NCBI GenBank assembly: GCA_029216955.1
Contig: JANAVB010044017.1
Location: forward strand, 5,693,029 to 5,757,028
Direction of reading: 5' to 3'
Origin: Iris pallida
Taxonomy: Eukaryota; Streptophyta; Magnoliopsida; Asparagales; Iridaceae
DNA: 64,000 bases
Both the position numbers and the translations under genes were made by a program. Numbering within the stretch: the stretch's first letter is position 1; every line of letters starts with the position of its first letter. Of the stretch, positions 1-12,000 are shown piece after piece. The notes beneath the pieces were generated by a model. It worked only from the letters and a program-made list of their open reading frames with translations. It had not been told where the DNA came from and searched no databases.

Positions 1-1690
1 AAGATTTATACTACATGACCAGGATCGAAACCCTTCTTTTACTTTTTGTTTTAGACAAAAATAGATTCAGTTAATTTATTTTGAAAATCAGGAAAAATTA
101 GGAAAACTGGTTTCGAAAACTTTAGAAAACCCTCGATATGACGTGCGTCCCACCAATCCGGGTGACATGGTCGTGAATCGAAAGCATCAAAAGGTGTGTA
201 TCGGTTTCATGGACGTGTGGGCTTTGACGGAATTCAAATTGGTCGCGTGTGTGCGACGAATTTGATGTGTATCCATCAAAATTTACCAAATCAGCCTCTG
301 TACAAATTTCTCAATTACCTTGTGTACGCTCGTCAGATTGAGACGAAACTTGTGCCAACAGGACCGTATCATTTTTCTGGTCCTGTAAGCCAAGTTTGGT
401 CTGATTCTGAGACAGTTGACCGGATTACCGTTTTGCGGGCCCTACGGTCCGACTCAATGGACGATTTTGTGCACGGCCCGTCGGAATCCAACTTTGGAGA
501 TACAGTTGGGTTCGTATCGAAAAACCAGACCTATAGACATATAGTTTAATGACTTTAGAGACCCTTTACTCTGGCACGCTTTTCGGTGCAAAGTGGGTCC
601 AACGGCGGGCACCGTTTTGACCCAAAATTCCTGTTTTACCCCTGTGTCCAGAATTGGACTTCAGGACAAACAATCCTAGCTAATTTGACTATACTAAAAA
701 TGTTGATAATGTCTATTTCAGCATCCGGAGACTTCTGCATGTGTTGACTGTTGTGGCTCATTGAGTGGTATAGTATTATCGGTTTCACCAGCACAGGACC
801 TCAGGCGAGTACATCTTTGATAGTTCTCATATTTGATTATCTCTATGAATCATGTACATAGTAGTATTTTATATTGATATTCCATTGGTTCTTGACATGA
901 TGTTACACGAGATAGTAGTTATGGATTCTTTACATGTTGTTCGTGACAAATTTATTATTGTGTTCGTAACCTATTCGGATCCATGAGTACTGGTCGGGCA
1001 AAAAAATACTCTAGACATGTAAACAAATCCAAAATTATTTGTGCCTAATAGCACTCGCACACTTCACGTGCGACGTGCCGGATCTTATTCGTGCCTAATA
1101 GCTGTCGCACATTTCATGTGTGGGGTGCCGGATTTACCCTTAGCCGTTTACATGTCGAAGTAGTATTTCAAGTCACTAGATAGGTACAATGTCTGGTTCT
1201 ACAGTATATACTGCTGGCTATAGCTGTTCTCTGTCTTAGTACTCACTTGCCTTGTTCACCATGCTCAGTTTCTGTCATAATTCTATACTTATCTTTTCGT
1301 CGTGTATTTTATTATTATTTACAAATTTATGGATTTTGTCGTTTATCGAATCTATTGTGAGATTGTACTCGTTCCCTTCCTGACTGAAAACCAACATTTT
1401 TTAGGTTTAGCTGTGGCTTCACTTAGTATGGATAGATACGGGTGCACTTGCAGGCAGAAACCTAGAAATTAGATAGAAGTAGTATCATGTTCATTAATTG
1501 TAAGAACCTTGTATTTTCTTTAAATATAAATATTATAAAAGTTGTAATCAACTTAGATATGTGAATGAGCAATAAATATATCTTTTATGATGTTGAGCAT
1601 CTTCGTCGTGACAGCGTTCTACCGCCGACTCTGCGGCGTAGGCTGGCTTAGACATGTCTCGTATCCGAAAAGCGGGTGCGGGTCGTGACA
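1..1690 (+). repeat. LTR-like repeat family A, copy 1 (cut by window edge)
   Basis: The sequence matches 13486-15174 almost collinearly over its whole length and 23938-24640 more weakly, so it is a dispersed repeat. It ends in GGGTCGTGACA, which resembles the LTR end of gypsy-2 in this window (GGGGCGTGACA). It is followed by a leader motif TGGCCCATGCAGG that also follows the gypsy-2 LTR. A polyadenylation-like AATAAA lies near 1571. I infer the right part of a long LTR from a chromodomain-type gypsy element. The left end is outside the window. Short ORFs inside (for example 196-549) have no recognisable domain. Confidence 0.7.
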
Positions 1691-1940
1691 AGTTTTTGTA
1701 GTGGCCCATGCAGGTATATTTTCGTAAATTATGCGAACTCGTGGTAGTACCATATTAGTCATACTACTGCGAGCTTGCGACTAGGAAATGCTCATTCACG
1801 ACTAAGAGTAAATCAATTTTAAGAGAATGGTCAGGAATAGGAGTCTCTATTTTAATTTGACAATTGGGTAGTTAAGATTACTACTTAGGTCTCACTAGAT
1901 GACTTTCAGGATACGCTATCGCATTTTGATTCGACGGTAT
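1691..1940 (+). other. Leader and internal remnant after family A LTR
   Basis: The first 24 bases (to 1714) contain TGGCCCATGCAGG, shared with the region just inside the gypsy-2 5' LTR (minus strand, 46220-46236). It may be part of a primer-binding or leader segment. The rest shows no ORF or repeat that I recognise. Confidence 0.4.
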
Positions 1941-2331
1941 TTCTAAGGAAGGTAGATTCGTAACATCTTTTCGAAATTTTGAAAATAGCATTTATTCCTT
2001 TTATTTGAATTAAAGTGTGATTTTTAGAATTTTATAAATATTTAGTATGGAAGGCCTTTGTCACGGTTAAGTTTCGGAGTGCAAGATAACCAAGAATTTT
2101 GGCACTGATAGTGTGGTCGAGTGCCTAGACTAGTGTTCTAGCCATGGTAGAGGAGGCCTAGTCATATAGGTGTACACTAACTAAGAAAACCAGGCCAAAT
2201 CGTCACATAACCCTTGGAATAATTTAATTACTTATTATTAAGATTATTGGCTTTTAGGAGACCCGGTTGTTCCAAACTAGCCCGAACTCAACCCAAGTCC
2301 TGGTGGTCATGTAGTGCGACCAACGTCATCC

Positions 2332-2334
<3 letters not shown>
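1941..2334 (+). repeat. PPT and LTR start, family B copy 1
   Basis: A purine-rich stretch TTCTAAGGAAGGTAGATT is followed by CGTAACATC, the usual polypurine-tract/LTR junction layout of chromodomain gypsy elements. The downstream part matches 5263-5730: both contain a TGATTTTTAGAATTTT stretch, a GCC(A/T)TRGTAG stretch and GGAGACCCGGTTGT. I read it as a degenerate 3' LTR beginning near 1958, without a usable coding region upstream. Confidence 0.5.

Positions 2335-2420
<86 letters not shown>
2335..2420. repeat. (TA)n microsatellite
   Basis: About 43 uninterrupted TA units, followed by imperfect TA-rich sequence to about 2490. Tyr-Ile-repeat ORFs called across it are artefacts. Confidence 0.98.
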
Positions 2421-2422
<2 letters not shown>

Positions 2423-4055
2423 AAAATATTTATATATATATATATATATTAAATATAATTTTGAATATAAAAAATATATATATATTGAATAAAATATATA
2501 TTATTACTATTTAAATTTATATTTTACTTGGAAATATGATAACCTTCTCTTAGAATGATATTGTGAGATTTTTGGAATTTACTTAGGCCATACATATATG
2601 CTTGTGTATAAATATATTCATAATAGGTAGACATATTGCTTTTTACATATTTTTTCCTCGATCTTGAATATTAGAGAAATATAAATTTAAGTTTATGTTT
2701 CTTTTGCCTTCGGTCATTTTCTTCCTAATCATGATCATTTGTACGACTTTATCTTATGTCTCTTCTAAGCATCGCCATACCATAAGTTCGTATCACTTAT
2801 ATTCTTTTCCTTGGACCTAAGGAATTATTTTTTAAATAACCTCTCACTCAATTATCTATTAATCTCGAGTTAAGTTTTTGGATTCAAAAGTTTCCTCTCA
2901 ATCGTTGAATCTTGAATATCCGTGAGATAAGAATTATAAGATTTTACTCATTTTGACTTCGATCATTATCCTTCCTAACCAATTGTTTCTCCTTTCAAGA
3001 GGCTGACCTTATACTTGAAGAACAGATACTTACACTTTTCTATCTTTATCAACTTGTATGATATTTTAAACTCCTTTGATATTCTTGAAGATATAGTTGG
3101 AATAATTTTGATTACTCGCGATGACACGACAGCAGCGCACTGTCGTCACTCATTTGAATTATCGAGACTATGGGTTCACTGCAGCCAGCAGCGCACTGGC
3201 GTGGCATGACCCCTAAGTTGAAATAATTTTAAGTAAGCGTGGGGGATCGAACATTATTAAAATTATGTCTTGGTCGTCCAATTTCATCCTTGAGTTGTTA
3301 TGTCAAGGTTGGATAGAGTTGATAGAGTATTTGTTATCCAATATAGCTTGAGTTGTGGAACTAAGGGTTTAATGCAGCTAGTTGTACACTGGCGAGGCAT
3401 AAATTCTCGGTAAAATAACTTCGACTATGTTCACGAGTTTCGAATACCATGGAGATTACGTCTTGTTGGCATATAACTATTAAGTTTTCAAATTGATTTG
3501 TGCTTATTCCTAGTCATAATCTTCTCAATAAACCGAAAATTCTCCCTTCCTTTCTATCCTTCTATTTTCAGGTTGTCGTCTTTTAATGTAATTTTGACTA
3601 GATTCCTAAGCTTGTCTAGATTTTGATTCTAAAATTGTGCCTAAATAATTGTGGATAATATTTTAAGCATTTTTTGATTTGATCATCCTTGATCAATTTC
3701 GATCATGACTAGACTCCTTTATTATATTTCGATCGAGTCAATTTGTTTCGTTTCCTAGGTTTGATTCTATGATCAACCATGCTGGCCATAGATTGGTCGT
3801 GCCCAACCATTTCACTCTTGATTGTTCTTAAAAATTTTGCTTGTCATCTAGACCATTTGACTGAATACTGGTCATACCAAATGACACTCACCTTTTTGTT
3901 TATTTTCGTTATCATTTTTTACGCGTGACTAATTAGATCGTGAATCATATCACTCCCTTGATTATACCATTCGTCGTTTTATTCATATCAATTAAAGAAT
4001 TTGGTTTCTGATTATTCTTCGTAGTCGTGCCTAATCGTTCTCTTTGAAATTTTAA
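2421..4055. other. AT-rich repeat-derived DNA, unassigned
   Basis: No ORF with a recognisable domain. Two related stretches stand out. One at about 3166-3210 and one at about 3354-3400 both read roughly GGGTT(T/C)A(A/C)TGCAGC followed by CACTGGCG(A/T)GGCAT. They suggest an old duplication inside a decayed LTR. Otherwise I see nothing specific. Confidence 0.4.
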
Positions 4056-4100
4056 AGACGAAATATTCTAAGGTGGTTAGAATTGTGACCCACATCCCTG
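4056..4100 (+). other. PPT/LTR junction remnant
   Basis: GACGAAATATTCTAAGGTGG leads into TTAGAAT and then TGTGACCCAC. This matches the gypsy 3'-end signature seen intact in gypsy-2 (minus strand, plus coordinates 41234-41262). The LTR would start near 4084. Confidence 0.5.
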
Positions 4101-4540
4101 CTTTCAAAATTTTTATTTTGTTTTATTTTAATAAATTTTAGTTAGAAAATAGATTTTATTTGTAACCACTATCGAATATATTTTGATGACAACAAAATTT
4201 TTGTCAAACTATTTTGGATTTAGAATTTATAAAATATCGTTTAAATTATTTGCTAATATTAATTATCAATTAAACTTATTTTTTATATTATAGTTAGTTT
4301 GATTCAGTCTTGGACTAACAAAGATATGTATTGTTTAAATAATATATACCATATTTTCCATGTCATTTGAGAAACATATTATTCATTTAAATTTTTATTG
4401 TATTATATTTTGATTCGATCAAATGAATTTTTTTATACTTTAATAAAATCTTGAATTATTTCTAAAATTATTATGGATTGATTTTGATTTGTTATATCCA
4501 ATATTTATTTAAATCTTAGAAAGATTTGATCATCCTAGTC

Positions 4541-4592
4541 CTTAAATTCTAGGATAAATCATTATAAGGTGGGTAGGTCGTAAGCCCACTTT
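4541..4592 (+). other. PPT/LTR junction remnant
   Basis: TTCTAGGATAAATCATTATA is followed by AGGTGGGTAGG and then TCGTAAGCCCAC. It has the same layout as the copies near 4084 and 5263. The LTR would start near 4579. The next ~630 bases are AT-rich with no ORF. Confidence 0.45.
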
Positions 4593-5225
4593 CTATTTTC
4601 TTACATTCTCCATCTAGTTTATTTTAGTTTAATTATTTTCCAAATCGGGAAATAACTTTCATTGTATTTCTATTTTAAATGTTTTAAAAAAAGGAGAGAA
4701 GAGATTTGCAAAATTTTAGAAGAGATTTTATTCCAGGATTATTTGAATTACTATTTTATCAAGAGTTATATTAAATTTAAATTACTACCATATTATTTAG
4801 AAGATATTGCATTCGTGGAAAATATAAAGCTATAAGTATCTGAATTATTCTTGACAATATTTTGGCAATTGATTTATTACTAGGATTATTTAAGTAATAG
4901 GTATTATTTCAGACAATATTTTATGAATAATTTTGGACAGGTTTGGGTCAAATCCCTAGATTTTCTTTTTTGAGTTTCAAAAATTTTTATTAATTTTTAT
5001 TCATTAGTCGCATATTTTATTTGTCAGGGTTGAAGGCAGATTTTGTCAGTACTTTGTTTATGATTATTTTCCTTAGCAAACTTGTTTCGAAAATGAAGAT
5101 GAGAGTATTCTAGAGCTTCAAACCTTTTCTTCCTATTTCATTTATTTATTTGATCAATTTTTTTTATCATAAAGTTCTACTACCTCTCAACAATCTACCA
5201 AGTCCGAATACCCTGGTAGTCCTTA

Positions 5226-5729
5226 AATTCGAGGATAAATTTATTTTTAAGGTGGGTAGATTTGTAGCTCCCCTTCCCGGAAATTTTTGAAATATTTTTA
5301 TATTATTTATTTGATTCAAATGTGATTTTTAGAATTTTTATAAAATAATTAATTAGTTAATTATTACGGTAGATGACTTTAGCTATGGTTGATTTTGGAG
5401 TTCAAGACGACTAGGAATCATGGCATAGATAGTGCAGCGACGTGCCTTGACTAGTGTATTAGCCATAGTAGGGATGGCCGAGCCATAAGTGTGTCCTAAT
5501 TAGGAAAACCATGCCAAGTTGCGATTGACCTCTATAAAAAAATTAATTAAGTTATTTATTAATTTAATGACTTGTAGGAGACCCGGTTGTGTCGATTTAG
5601 CTCGGACTAGACCCGAACCGAAACCGAGCCCATGTAATCTTGTAGTAAGGCCAAAGACGTCCATGTAGACGTACATATTGCATTTATTAATTTTGATTGT
5701 CCAAATAGACATTTCATATATAAAGGACT

Positions 5730-5730
<1 letters not shown>
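5226..5730 (+). repeat. PPT and LTR start, family B copy 2
   Basis: AATTCGAGGATAAATTTATT is followed by TTTAAGGTGGGTAGAT and then TGTAGCTCCCC, a well preserved polypurine tract and LTR start (near 5263). The LTR part is related to 1958-2334. It ends in a TATA-like CATATATAAAGG near 5716, which would be the U3 promoter, before running into a (TA)n tract. Confidence 0.6.

Positions 5731-5824
<94 letters not shown>
5731..5824. repeat. (TA)n microsatellite
   Basis: A long TA array with one interruption (TTA) near 5750. The following 5825-6133 is AT-rich single-copy-like DNA with nothing recognisable. Confidence 0.97.
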
Positions 5825-5828
<4 letters not shown>

Positions 5829-6128
5829 ATTGAATTGATATTCTATTTTAGAAATAGGATGAACACCATACTTAGCTATCCTTGTGCAGTTGGCGATTTT
5901 AGGCTATACCTGCAATTTCAAATACATCTAGTATCTAATCACTGTATTTTGTTCTCCTACATTTTGTTTTTAGTATTGTTATGATAATTGATGTGTGTAA
6001 ATATGTATATAATTATTATTGGTTATTTCCTATTTTTGATAACAAATGTATTTTATCTTTGTACATATTGTTATAATAACTCTATACTAGGAAGATGTAA
6101 TATTATGATTTTTTGGAAGTATTATATC

Positions 6129-6133
<5 letters not shown>

Positions 6134-6213
<80 letters not shown>

Positions 6214-6291
6214 TATAGGCATATAAATAGATATTCAGAATTTATTAATGTATATACATATACACATGTCATATATATATGTGTATATGTG

Positions 6292-6351
<60 letters not shown>

Positions 6352-6373
6352 GATATAGATATATATATATATA
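6134..6373. repeat. Compound (TA)n / (GT)n microsatellite
   Basis: (TA)n runs at 6134-6209. A TA/TG mixed stretch follows, then (GT)n at 6305-6344 and TA again up to 6373. It directly precedes the GC-rich 5' end of LINE-1. Confidence 0.95.
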
Positions 6374-6379
6374 AATATG

Positions 6380-7312
6380 ATGGATCCCTCCCCGAGCTCT
6401 CCTTCCCCCCCCCCCCTCTCCGTCGATATAGTGCCCTCCTCGGCGGTTCTAGCCACCTCCAGCTCTCCCCCTCCCTCCCATGCCTCGCCCTCCGTCGTCG
6501 CCTCCGCCGTGCTGGCTTGTAGCAGCGGCGGCCGCCCAGGGATGTCAGATCTCTGCGTCTTCCCGCGCTAGTCGGCGTCTACCGAGGCGCGCACAGACTA
6601 GCTCCCGACCACCCCCCCACTCCCAACCCCAGTCCCGGCCTCGCGTCGCTCCGTCGCCTGACCTCCCCGCCCCCCTCGCCCTCCGGCCCAGCGCCCAGGG
6701 TGGTCTGAAGAGCTGCTTCGCATGATCGACCGCAGCCGCGCGGCCACGGCCGCCGCCCCTGCAGCGCTTCCTCCCCACAGCTTTGGCGGGAGCTCCGACG
6801 CCCACGATGGCCGCGGATTCGGCGGCCTCCGCCCAGAGGGCCTGCCCCCCCTCCCCCCTTCAGCCCCCCCTCGGGGATCACGATGCGCACAGTCTTTCTC
6901 CCGCCCTCGGAAGCTGGAGAGCACGTGGCTGCCTTGGGCGTCGGGAAGCACGTGGCTTCCGCTGACTCCTGTCCCCCCTTGGGACCTGTGACAGACTTGA
7001 CTCCAGCTGGCTTTTCTCCTGTTCGCTGTCCAGGACTCTGCGCTACCCTCGTGGAGGGCTACGTGTCCCCAGTTGGCTCTTCTCCTGTGCGCGGTCCATG
7101 CCAGGGTGCATCCCTCTTTCAGCGCGCGGGCATTCCCCCTTGCGCTCCCCAGGCAAAGGCCCCCCTTGTGCGCAGTCTTAGTGCCCCCCCACGTGTCCGT
7201 TTGGCGCGTTCCGAGGAATCCCCCTTTCTCCCACTGGCGTAATCCAGGCCTTCTCACTCTTACCTCGCGGCGCAACCCGGCGTCTCTTCCCCTCCCCTCA
7301 TAGCACTGCCTG
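6380..7312 (+). other. LINE-1 5' untranslated leader
   Basis: Strongly C-rich sequence before ORF1. Between about 7230 and 7480 a short motif close to TGGCGYAAYCC recurs every 30-70 bases (for example near 7233, 7266, 7334 and 7367). ORFs on either strand here, including a 308-residue one on the minus strand, are by-products of the base composition. Confidence 0.6.
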
Positions 7313-9037
7313 GTGCCCCCTCTCCCTGCCTCCTGGCGCACCCCGGGGTTCCTCTCCCCATCCCTTTGGCGCAATCCAGGTTCGCACGACCAGGGGCTCC
7401 GAGCGTGTTGGCACAGTCTGGCGCCACCCCCAGCTCGGTCCCTTTCCAGAGCTGCCCCGCCCGGTTTGGCGCCCCTAGCAATCTCCCACATCGCCCCCTC
7501 AGCTTCGGCACTCCCCGGTTCCACGGCAGGAGCCTCCTACGCCGAGGCTCTTAGGCCGGACCGGAGGCAGCGTTCTCCTTCGTCGTCGGCTGAGATTCTT
7601 CTTTCGGACCTTGAATTCTCGCCTTCATCCGATGGCGCACCCATCCGGGTTCCCTTCGCCTCATCTGATATCCAGTCCCTATCCTCCTCCTTTTCCAAGT
7701 CGTTCATCCTCAAATTCGGCTCCGGATGCCCGAAGATCCACATTGTCTCGGCAACGGTCGCTGGGTGGGGCCTCTCCGCTGACTTCCGGGTAGCTCTACT
7801 AGACCCCAAACATATGCTCCTTCACCTCTCCTCCGACTCGGACTTCGCGATTGCCCGGGCTAAGGGCACTGTCAGAATGGGTACACAGATCGCTAAAGTG
7901 GTCAAATGGTCTCCCGAATTCAACCCTAAATTTGATTCGACAATCATTTCCACCTGGATCACCCTTCCCAACCTCCCCCTGGTTTGCTTCCCCACAGCCG
8001 CCCTCAAACGCATCGCCAGCCCCTTCGGGACCCTGGTTGCCATTACGGAAGAAACTCGCAACCTCTCCAAGTGCAACTACGCGAAGATATGCGTGGAGCT
8101 AGACCTTGCTAACGACCCACCCAAACTCATAGAGATCGAGCTCGGAGATACATCCCACAGTCAGGAGCTGATTTACGATGACAACATTATCTTCTGCAAA
8201 CACTGTCAGATGAGTGGCCATCAAATGCAACACTGCTTTTGCGCTTATCCCGAACTAAAGAAGAAAGTCCCGCGCACTCCTAGTGTGCTCACAGCTCAAA
8301 AAGACCCCGCCACCACCAGCCACAAACCGACTCCTGAACCCCCACATCAGATCGATGGTCAGACTCTCCCCCACCCCCAGACGACTGCCACAACCAGTCG
8401 GGCCATCGTCCCTTTCAACCCCTCCACCCTCGCACTCCGTAATTCGTTCGAACTCCTTTCAGACACCACTTCTGATGAGCCACACAGAGAGCTTGCACTC
8501 CACAATTCGTTCGAACTCCTCTCGGACACCCCTTCCGAAGAAGTACACAGAGAGCTTCGCATCCCACATCCCATCACCACCGACCAACCAGATTCCCCTA
8601 ACATCAGCGGACTCTCAAACGCGGATCACACCAAAATCACCCAAACTCAACCTGAGATCACCACTCCTCCCTCCCTCGAGGCCTCCCTCTCCTTCCTACC
8701 TCACGATAACCATTCTCATCAACCGGGAAAGGTCACGTCGGTTAGCTGCCTAGAGCAGTCTGAGGCAATTCGGGCAGACCCAGAACCTCTTACTCCCGCA
8801 AAGGCCGCTCAGCCCTTAACTGGCAGATTCTGGCAGGCCAAGGAAGCAGGGTTTCTGGATCGTGGCAACCCCTTTTGCGCCCTGGAAGATCAGGGCAACG
8901 ACCCACTCACCAACGCGGCCGCAGAAGGAAGCAGCGATCTAGACAGGCCTATCAATGAGTCAGGAAGCAACAGAATCTTTAGCGCCCCAACCAAAAAAAT
9001 GCATCCAAGAAGAACAAAAACAAACAAAAGCAGATGA
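7313..9037 (+). CDS. LINE-1 ORF1: DUF4283-like, CCHC zinc-knuckle RNA-binding protein
   Basis: The 574-residue open frame fits the plant L1 ORF1 pattern, a nucleic-acid-binding protein thought to coat LINE RNA. A DUF4283-like region spans about residues 125-240, with the typical segment FRVALLDPKHMLLHL followed by TWITLPNLPL. A CX2CX4HX4C knuckle lies at C295, C298, H303 and C308. The C-terminal half is proline- and serine-rich and contains a 22-residue tandem duplication (SFELLSDT twice). The first 70 residues look like translated leader. The true start is uncertain because no later Met precedes the domain. The frame is uninterrupted, unlike ORF2, which starts 60 bases downstream in another frame. 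Confidence 0.8.
   Translation: MPPLPASWRTPGFLSPSLWRNPGSHDQGLRACWHSLAPPPARSLSRAAPPGLAPLAISHIAPSASALPGSTAGASYAEALRPDRRQRSPSSSAEILLSDLEFSPSSDGAPIRVPFASSDIQSLSSSFSKSFILKFGSGCPKIHIVSATVAGWGLSADFRVALLDPKHMLLHLSSDSDFAIARAKGTVRMGTQIAKVVKWSPEFNPKFDSTIISTWITLPNLPLVCFPTAALKRIASPFGTLVAITEETRNLSKCNYAKICVELDLANDPPKLIEIELGDTSHSQELIYDDNIIFCKHCQMSGHQMQHCFCAYPELKKKVPRTPSVLTAQKDPATTSHKPTPEPPHQIDGQTLPHPQTTATTSRAIVPFNPSTLALRNSFELLSDTTSDEPHRELALHNSFELLSDTPSEEVHRELRIPHPITTDQPDSPNISGLSNADHTKITQTQPEITTPPSLEASLSFLPHDNHSHQPGKVTSVSCLEQSEAIRADPEPLTPAKAAQPLTGRFWQAKEAGFLDRGNPFCALEDQGNDPLTNAAAEGSSDLDRPINESGSNRIFSAPTKKMHPRRTKTNKSR
8428..8559 (+). repeat. 66-bp in-frame tandem duplication in ORF1
   Basis: Two units (8428-8493 and 8494-8559) both encode a version of NSFELLSDT followed by an acidic stretch and HREL. 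The period is a multiple of three, so the frame is kept. Confidence 0.85.
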
Positions 9038-9097
9038 TGGCAAGGACTACCAGGTCCGCCTCGAAGCACAACCAATCCCACCCCCTTTCTCCATCTG

Positions 9098-12000
9098 ATG
9101 CTTAACATCATCTCCTGGAATGTCAGAGGGCTCGAAAACAAATCGACGATGAACAGAATCCTCAGTCTCAAGAAGATTCACCGTATTGACCTCTTAATCA
9201 TTATCGAACCAAAAATCCCTCAAAAAAGACTTAAAGCCACTCAACTCAAGTTAGGCTTCCCGCACGCCATCGCGGGCGGCAATGACATCTGGATTTTTCT
9301 TGCTCAAGAATTCTAATTTGGCACCATCCATGACTCTTCACAGGCTCTTACTTGTTGGGTTGAACACCCGGCTCTTAAGTCCCGATCCATCATCTCCGCA
9401 GTTCATGGCAATTGCGACACCCCTGTGCGCAGACAGCTCTGGGCAGACCACTTGAGGATTCATCCGCAGGGTCTGCGTGGCTTTGCATCGGTGATTTCAA
9501 CACGGTTGCTTGTATCGAGAAGAAGTCCGGTAGACGTCCCCTCCAAGCCAGCTATGGATGATTTCAACAACTTTACCTTTCACGAGAACCTCACCCCAAT
9601 CCCCTTTCTCGGCAGTACATTCACCTGGTACAACATGCAAGAAGGCCACAGGCGACAGTACTCCCGACTTGATCGGGCGATGATCAACGACGGATGGTCT
9701 GACATGGGCCTGATCACCAACCTCTCCCATCTCAACTCCACTGAATCGGATCACTCCCCTCTTCTTGTCCAAATCAAAAGCAATCACACCGAAAACAAGG
9801 AAGCTTTCCGCTTCCTCAACTTTTGGCGTCATCACCCACATTTTCAAAACATCGTTGCTTAGGCATGGAATTCCGTCTCGGACACTGACCCCATCACCCG
9901 GATGGCGTCAAAACTCAAAGCCACTCGTAAAGCGCTATCATCTTGGAGCAGAGAGGCTTACGGCGACATCTTTCAGGCCATTTGCGAGGCGAAGGACGAC
10001 GTCACTCGTGCGGAGTCCTCTTTTGCCATTTCCAACTCCTCGGAGACCCGTGCATCCCTAAACCTTGCCAGAGCTCTTCTTAAATCAAGGCTGAGAGTGG
10101 AGAATGAATTCTGGAAGCAAAAAGCCAGATTGGCCTGGGACACCGACGGTGACCGCAATTCCAAGTTCTTCCATGCATGCGTTAAAGGCCACAGGAACAA
10201 ATTAACATTACACCAGATTCTCGACGACAATGGCAACCTAATTGACGACCAGGCCGGGATCCAGGTCGCAGCCGTGAACTTCTTCTCTAGTCTATTCACC
10301 AAGGAGCGGGTCGCAAGAGACGAGACGCTATTGTCGGTCATCCCCCCTCTCATTGCCGATCAAGATAACGAGACTTTGCTAGCAACCACTAATGAGGCGG
10401 AGGTCAAAGCTGCGGTCTGTTCCATTAACGAGCAAAGTGCCCCGGGGCCTGACGGGTTCAACGGTGTCTTCTTCAGAGCTTGCTGGGACATCATTAAAAA
10501 CGACTTAGTTGAAGCCACTATTGCCTTTCTCCAGGGGGCAAGATACCCTAATTCAATCTCCTGCGCCAACATCATCCTTATCCCCAAAAAAGACAATCCG
10601 GAAACCTTCAAAGACTTTCGTCCGATCAGCCTCTGCACCTTCACCAACAAGATCATATCCAAGATCATCGCCAATCGGATGTCCGACATTCTCCCCAATA
10701 TCATTTTCGAAGAGCAAAGTGGGTTCGTCAAAGGCCGCAATATTACTGACAACATCCTTCTGGCGCAAGAGATGATCACGTGCATGAAGTTTCCGTCTAG
10801 GGGGGAACGTTGCCATCAAACTAGATATGGAAAAAGCATACGACCGCCTAGACTGGCAATTCATGATATGGGTGTTCAGGGCCTTTGGCTTCTCCGAAAC
10901 TTGGATTGACATCGTCTTCAGATCTACCAACAATGCGTAGTTCTCCACCGTGATCAACGGTCAGGCGGCAGGTTTCTTTCGCTCTACTCGCAGGGTTAGA
11001 CAAGGGGACCCGCTATCCTCCACTATTTTTATTATCGCGGCCGAAGCTCTCAGCAGAAACCTCAACAGTATGCCCGGTATGGCCGGCTTCAATCACTTCC
11101 ACACTACCACCGGATGCCCCCTCATCACCCACCTGGCCTACGCGGACGATATCCTCATCTTCTCCTCAGGAGACTGTGGTTCGATTGAGGTAGTCTTGAG
11201 CACGATCGCCAGTTACACCAACAACTCGGGTCAGCGTGTCAATAATAACAAGAGCGTCATCTACACGCATCACAAAGCAGACAGAACCCACTCCACCCTG
11301 CTCGCCAACAAGACCTCTTTCAGAACGGCCTACCCCCCTTCATCTACCTTGGTTGTCCACTAGTATACAGCAGGGCCAACGCCGGAATATACGACCACCT
11401 AGCATACAAGATCCGCAAACTAATCACTGGATGGCACAACGCAACCTTATCCCCAGGAGGCAAAACGATCCTCATCAAACACGTTTTATCATCCATCCCG
11501 ATGTACACCCTGGCCGTCTGCTCCCCCCTAAGAAGGTGCTACACTCTCTTGAATCTCTCTTCGCCAAGTTCTTCTGGGGACAGAGCGATGGCAAAGACAA
11601 ACATCACTGGGCCGGTTGGGAGTCGATGGCCAAACCCACTGGAGATGGTGGTCTGGGCTTCTACAGACTCGCCCACATCGTGGATGCATGCTCCTTAAAG
11701 CTATGGTGGAAGTTGCACACCGAGACCTCCTTATGGACGAAGTTCATGAGAGCTAGATACTCTAGATTCTCTCATCTGTCGGAGGCTAACACTAACAACA
11801 GATCCTTGTCATCTTGGCGCCGTGTCACTCGGGGACGCACCACCGCTGAACCTCTGATCCGCCTGCAATTGGGGGACGGCACCTCCCTGGCCTGTCGGCA
11901 ACGGTGGTTAGGAGCAGAGATCATTCAGCCCAACATTGTTACGCCTCAGGGGTGCACCATTAGAGACCTATGGGAGGACAGTTCCGGTTGGAATTGGAGG

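Noticed and set aside
196..549. 117-residue ORF in family A copy 1 (and 13702-14004, 24068-24355 in the other copies)
   Set aside because: The frames are similar only because the LTR sequences are homologous. Each is interrupted differently and none has a domain, so it reads as non-coding LTR sequence.
2247..2514. Tyr/Ile-repeat ORFs over TA tracts (also 5988-6456, 12567-13052)
   Set aside because: They are translations of (TA)n and (GT)n microsatellites with no independent coding signal.
6598..7524. 308-residue ORF on the minus strand
   Set aside because: It lies in the C-rich LINE-1 leader, is low in complexity and has no domain. Open frames are expected from the base composition.
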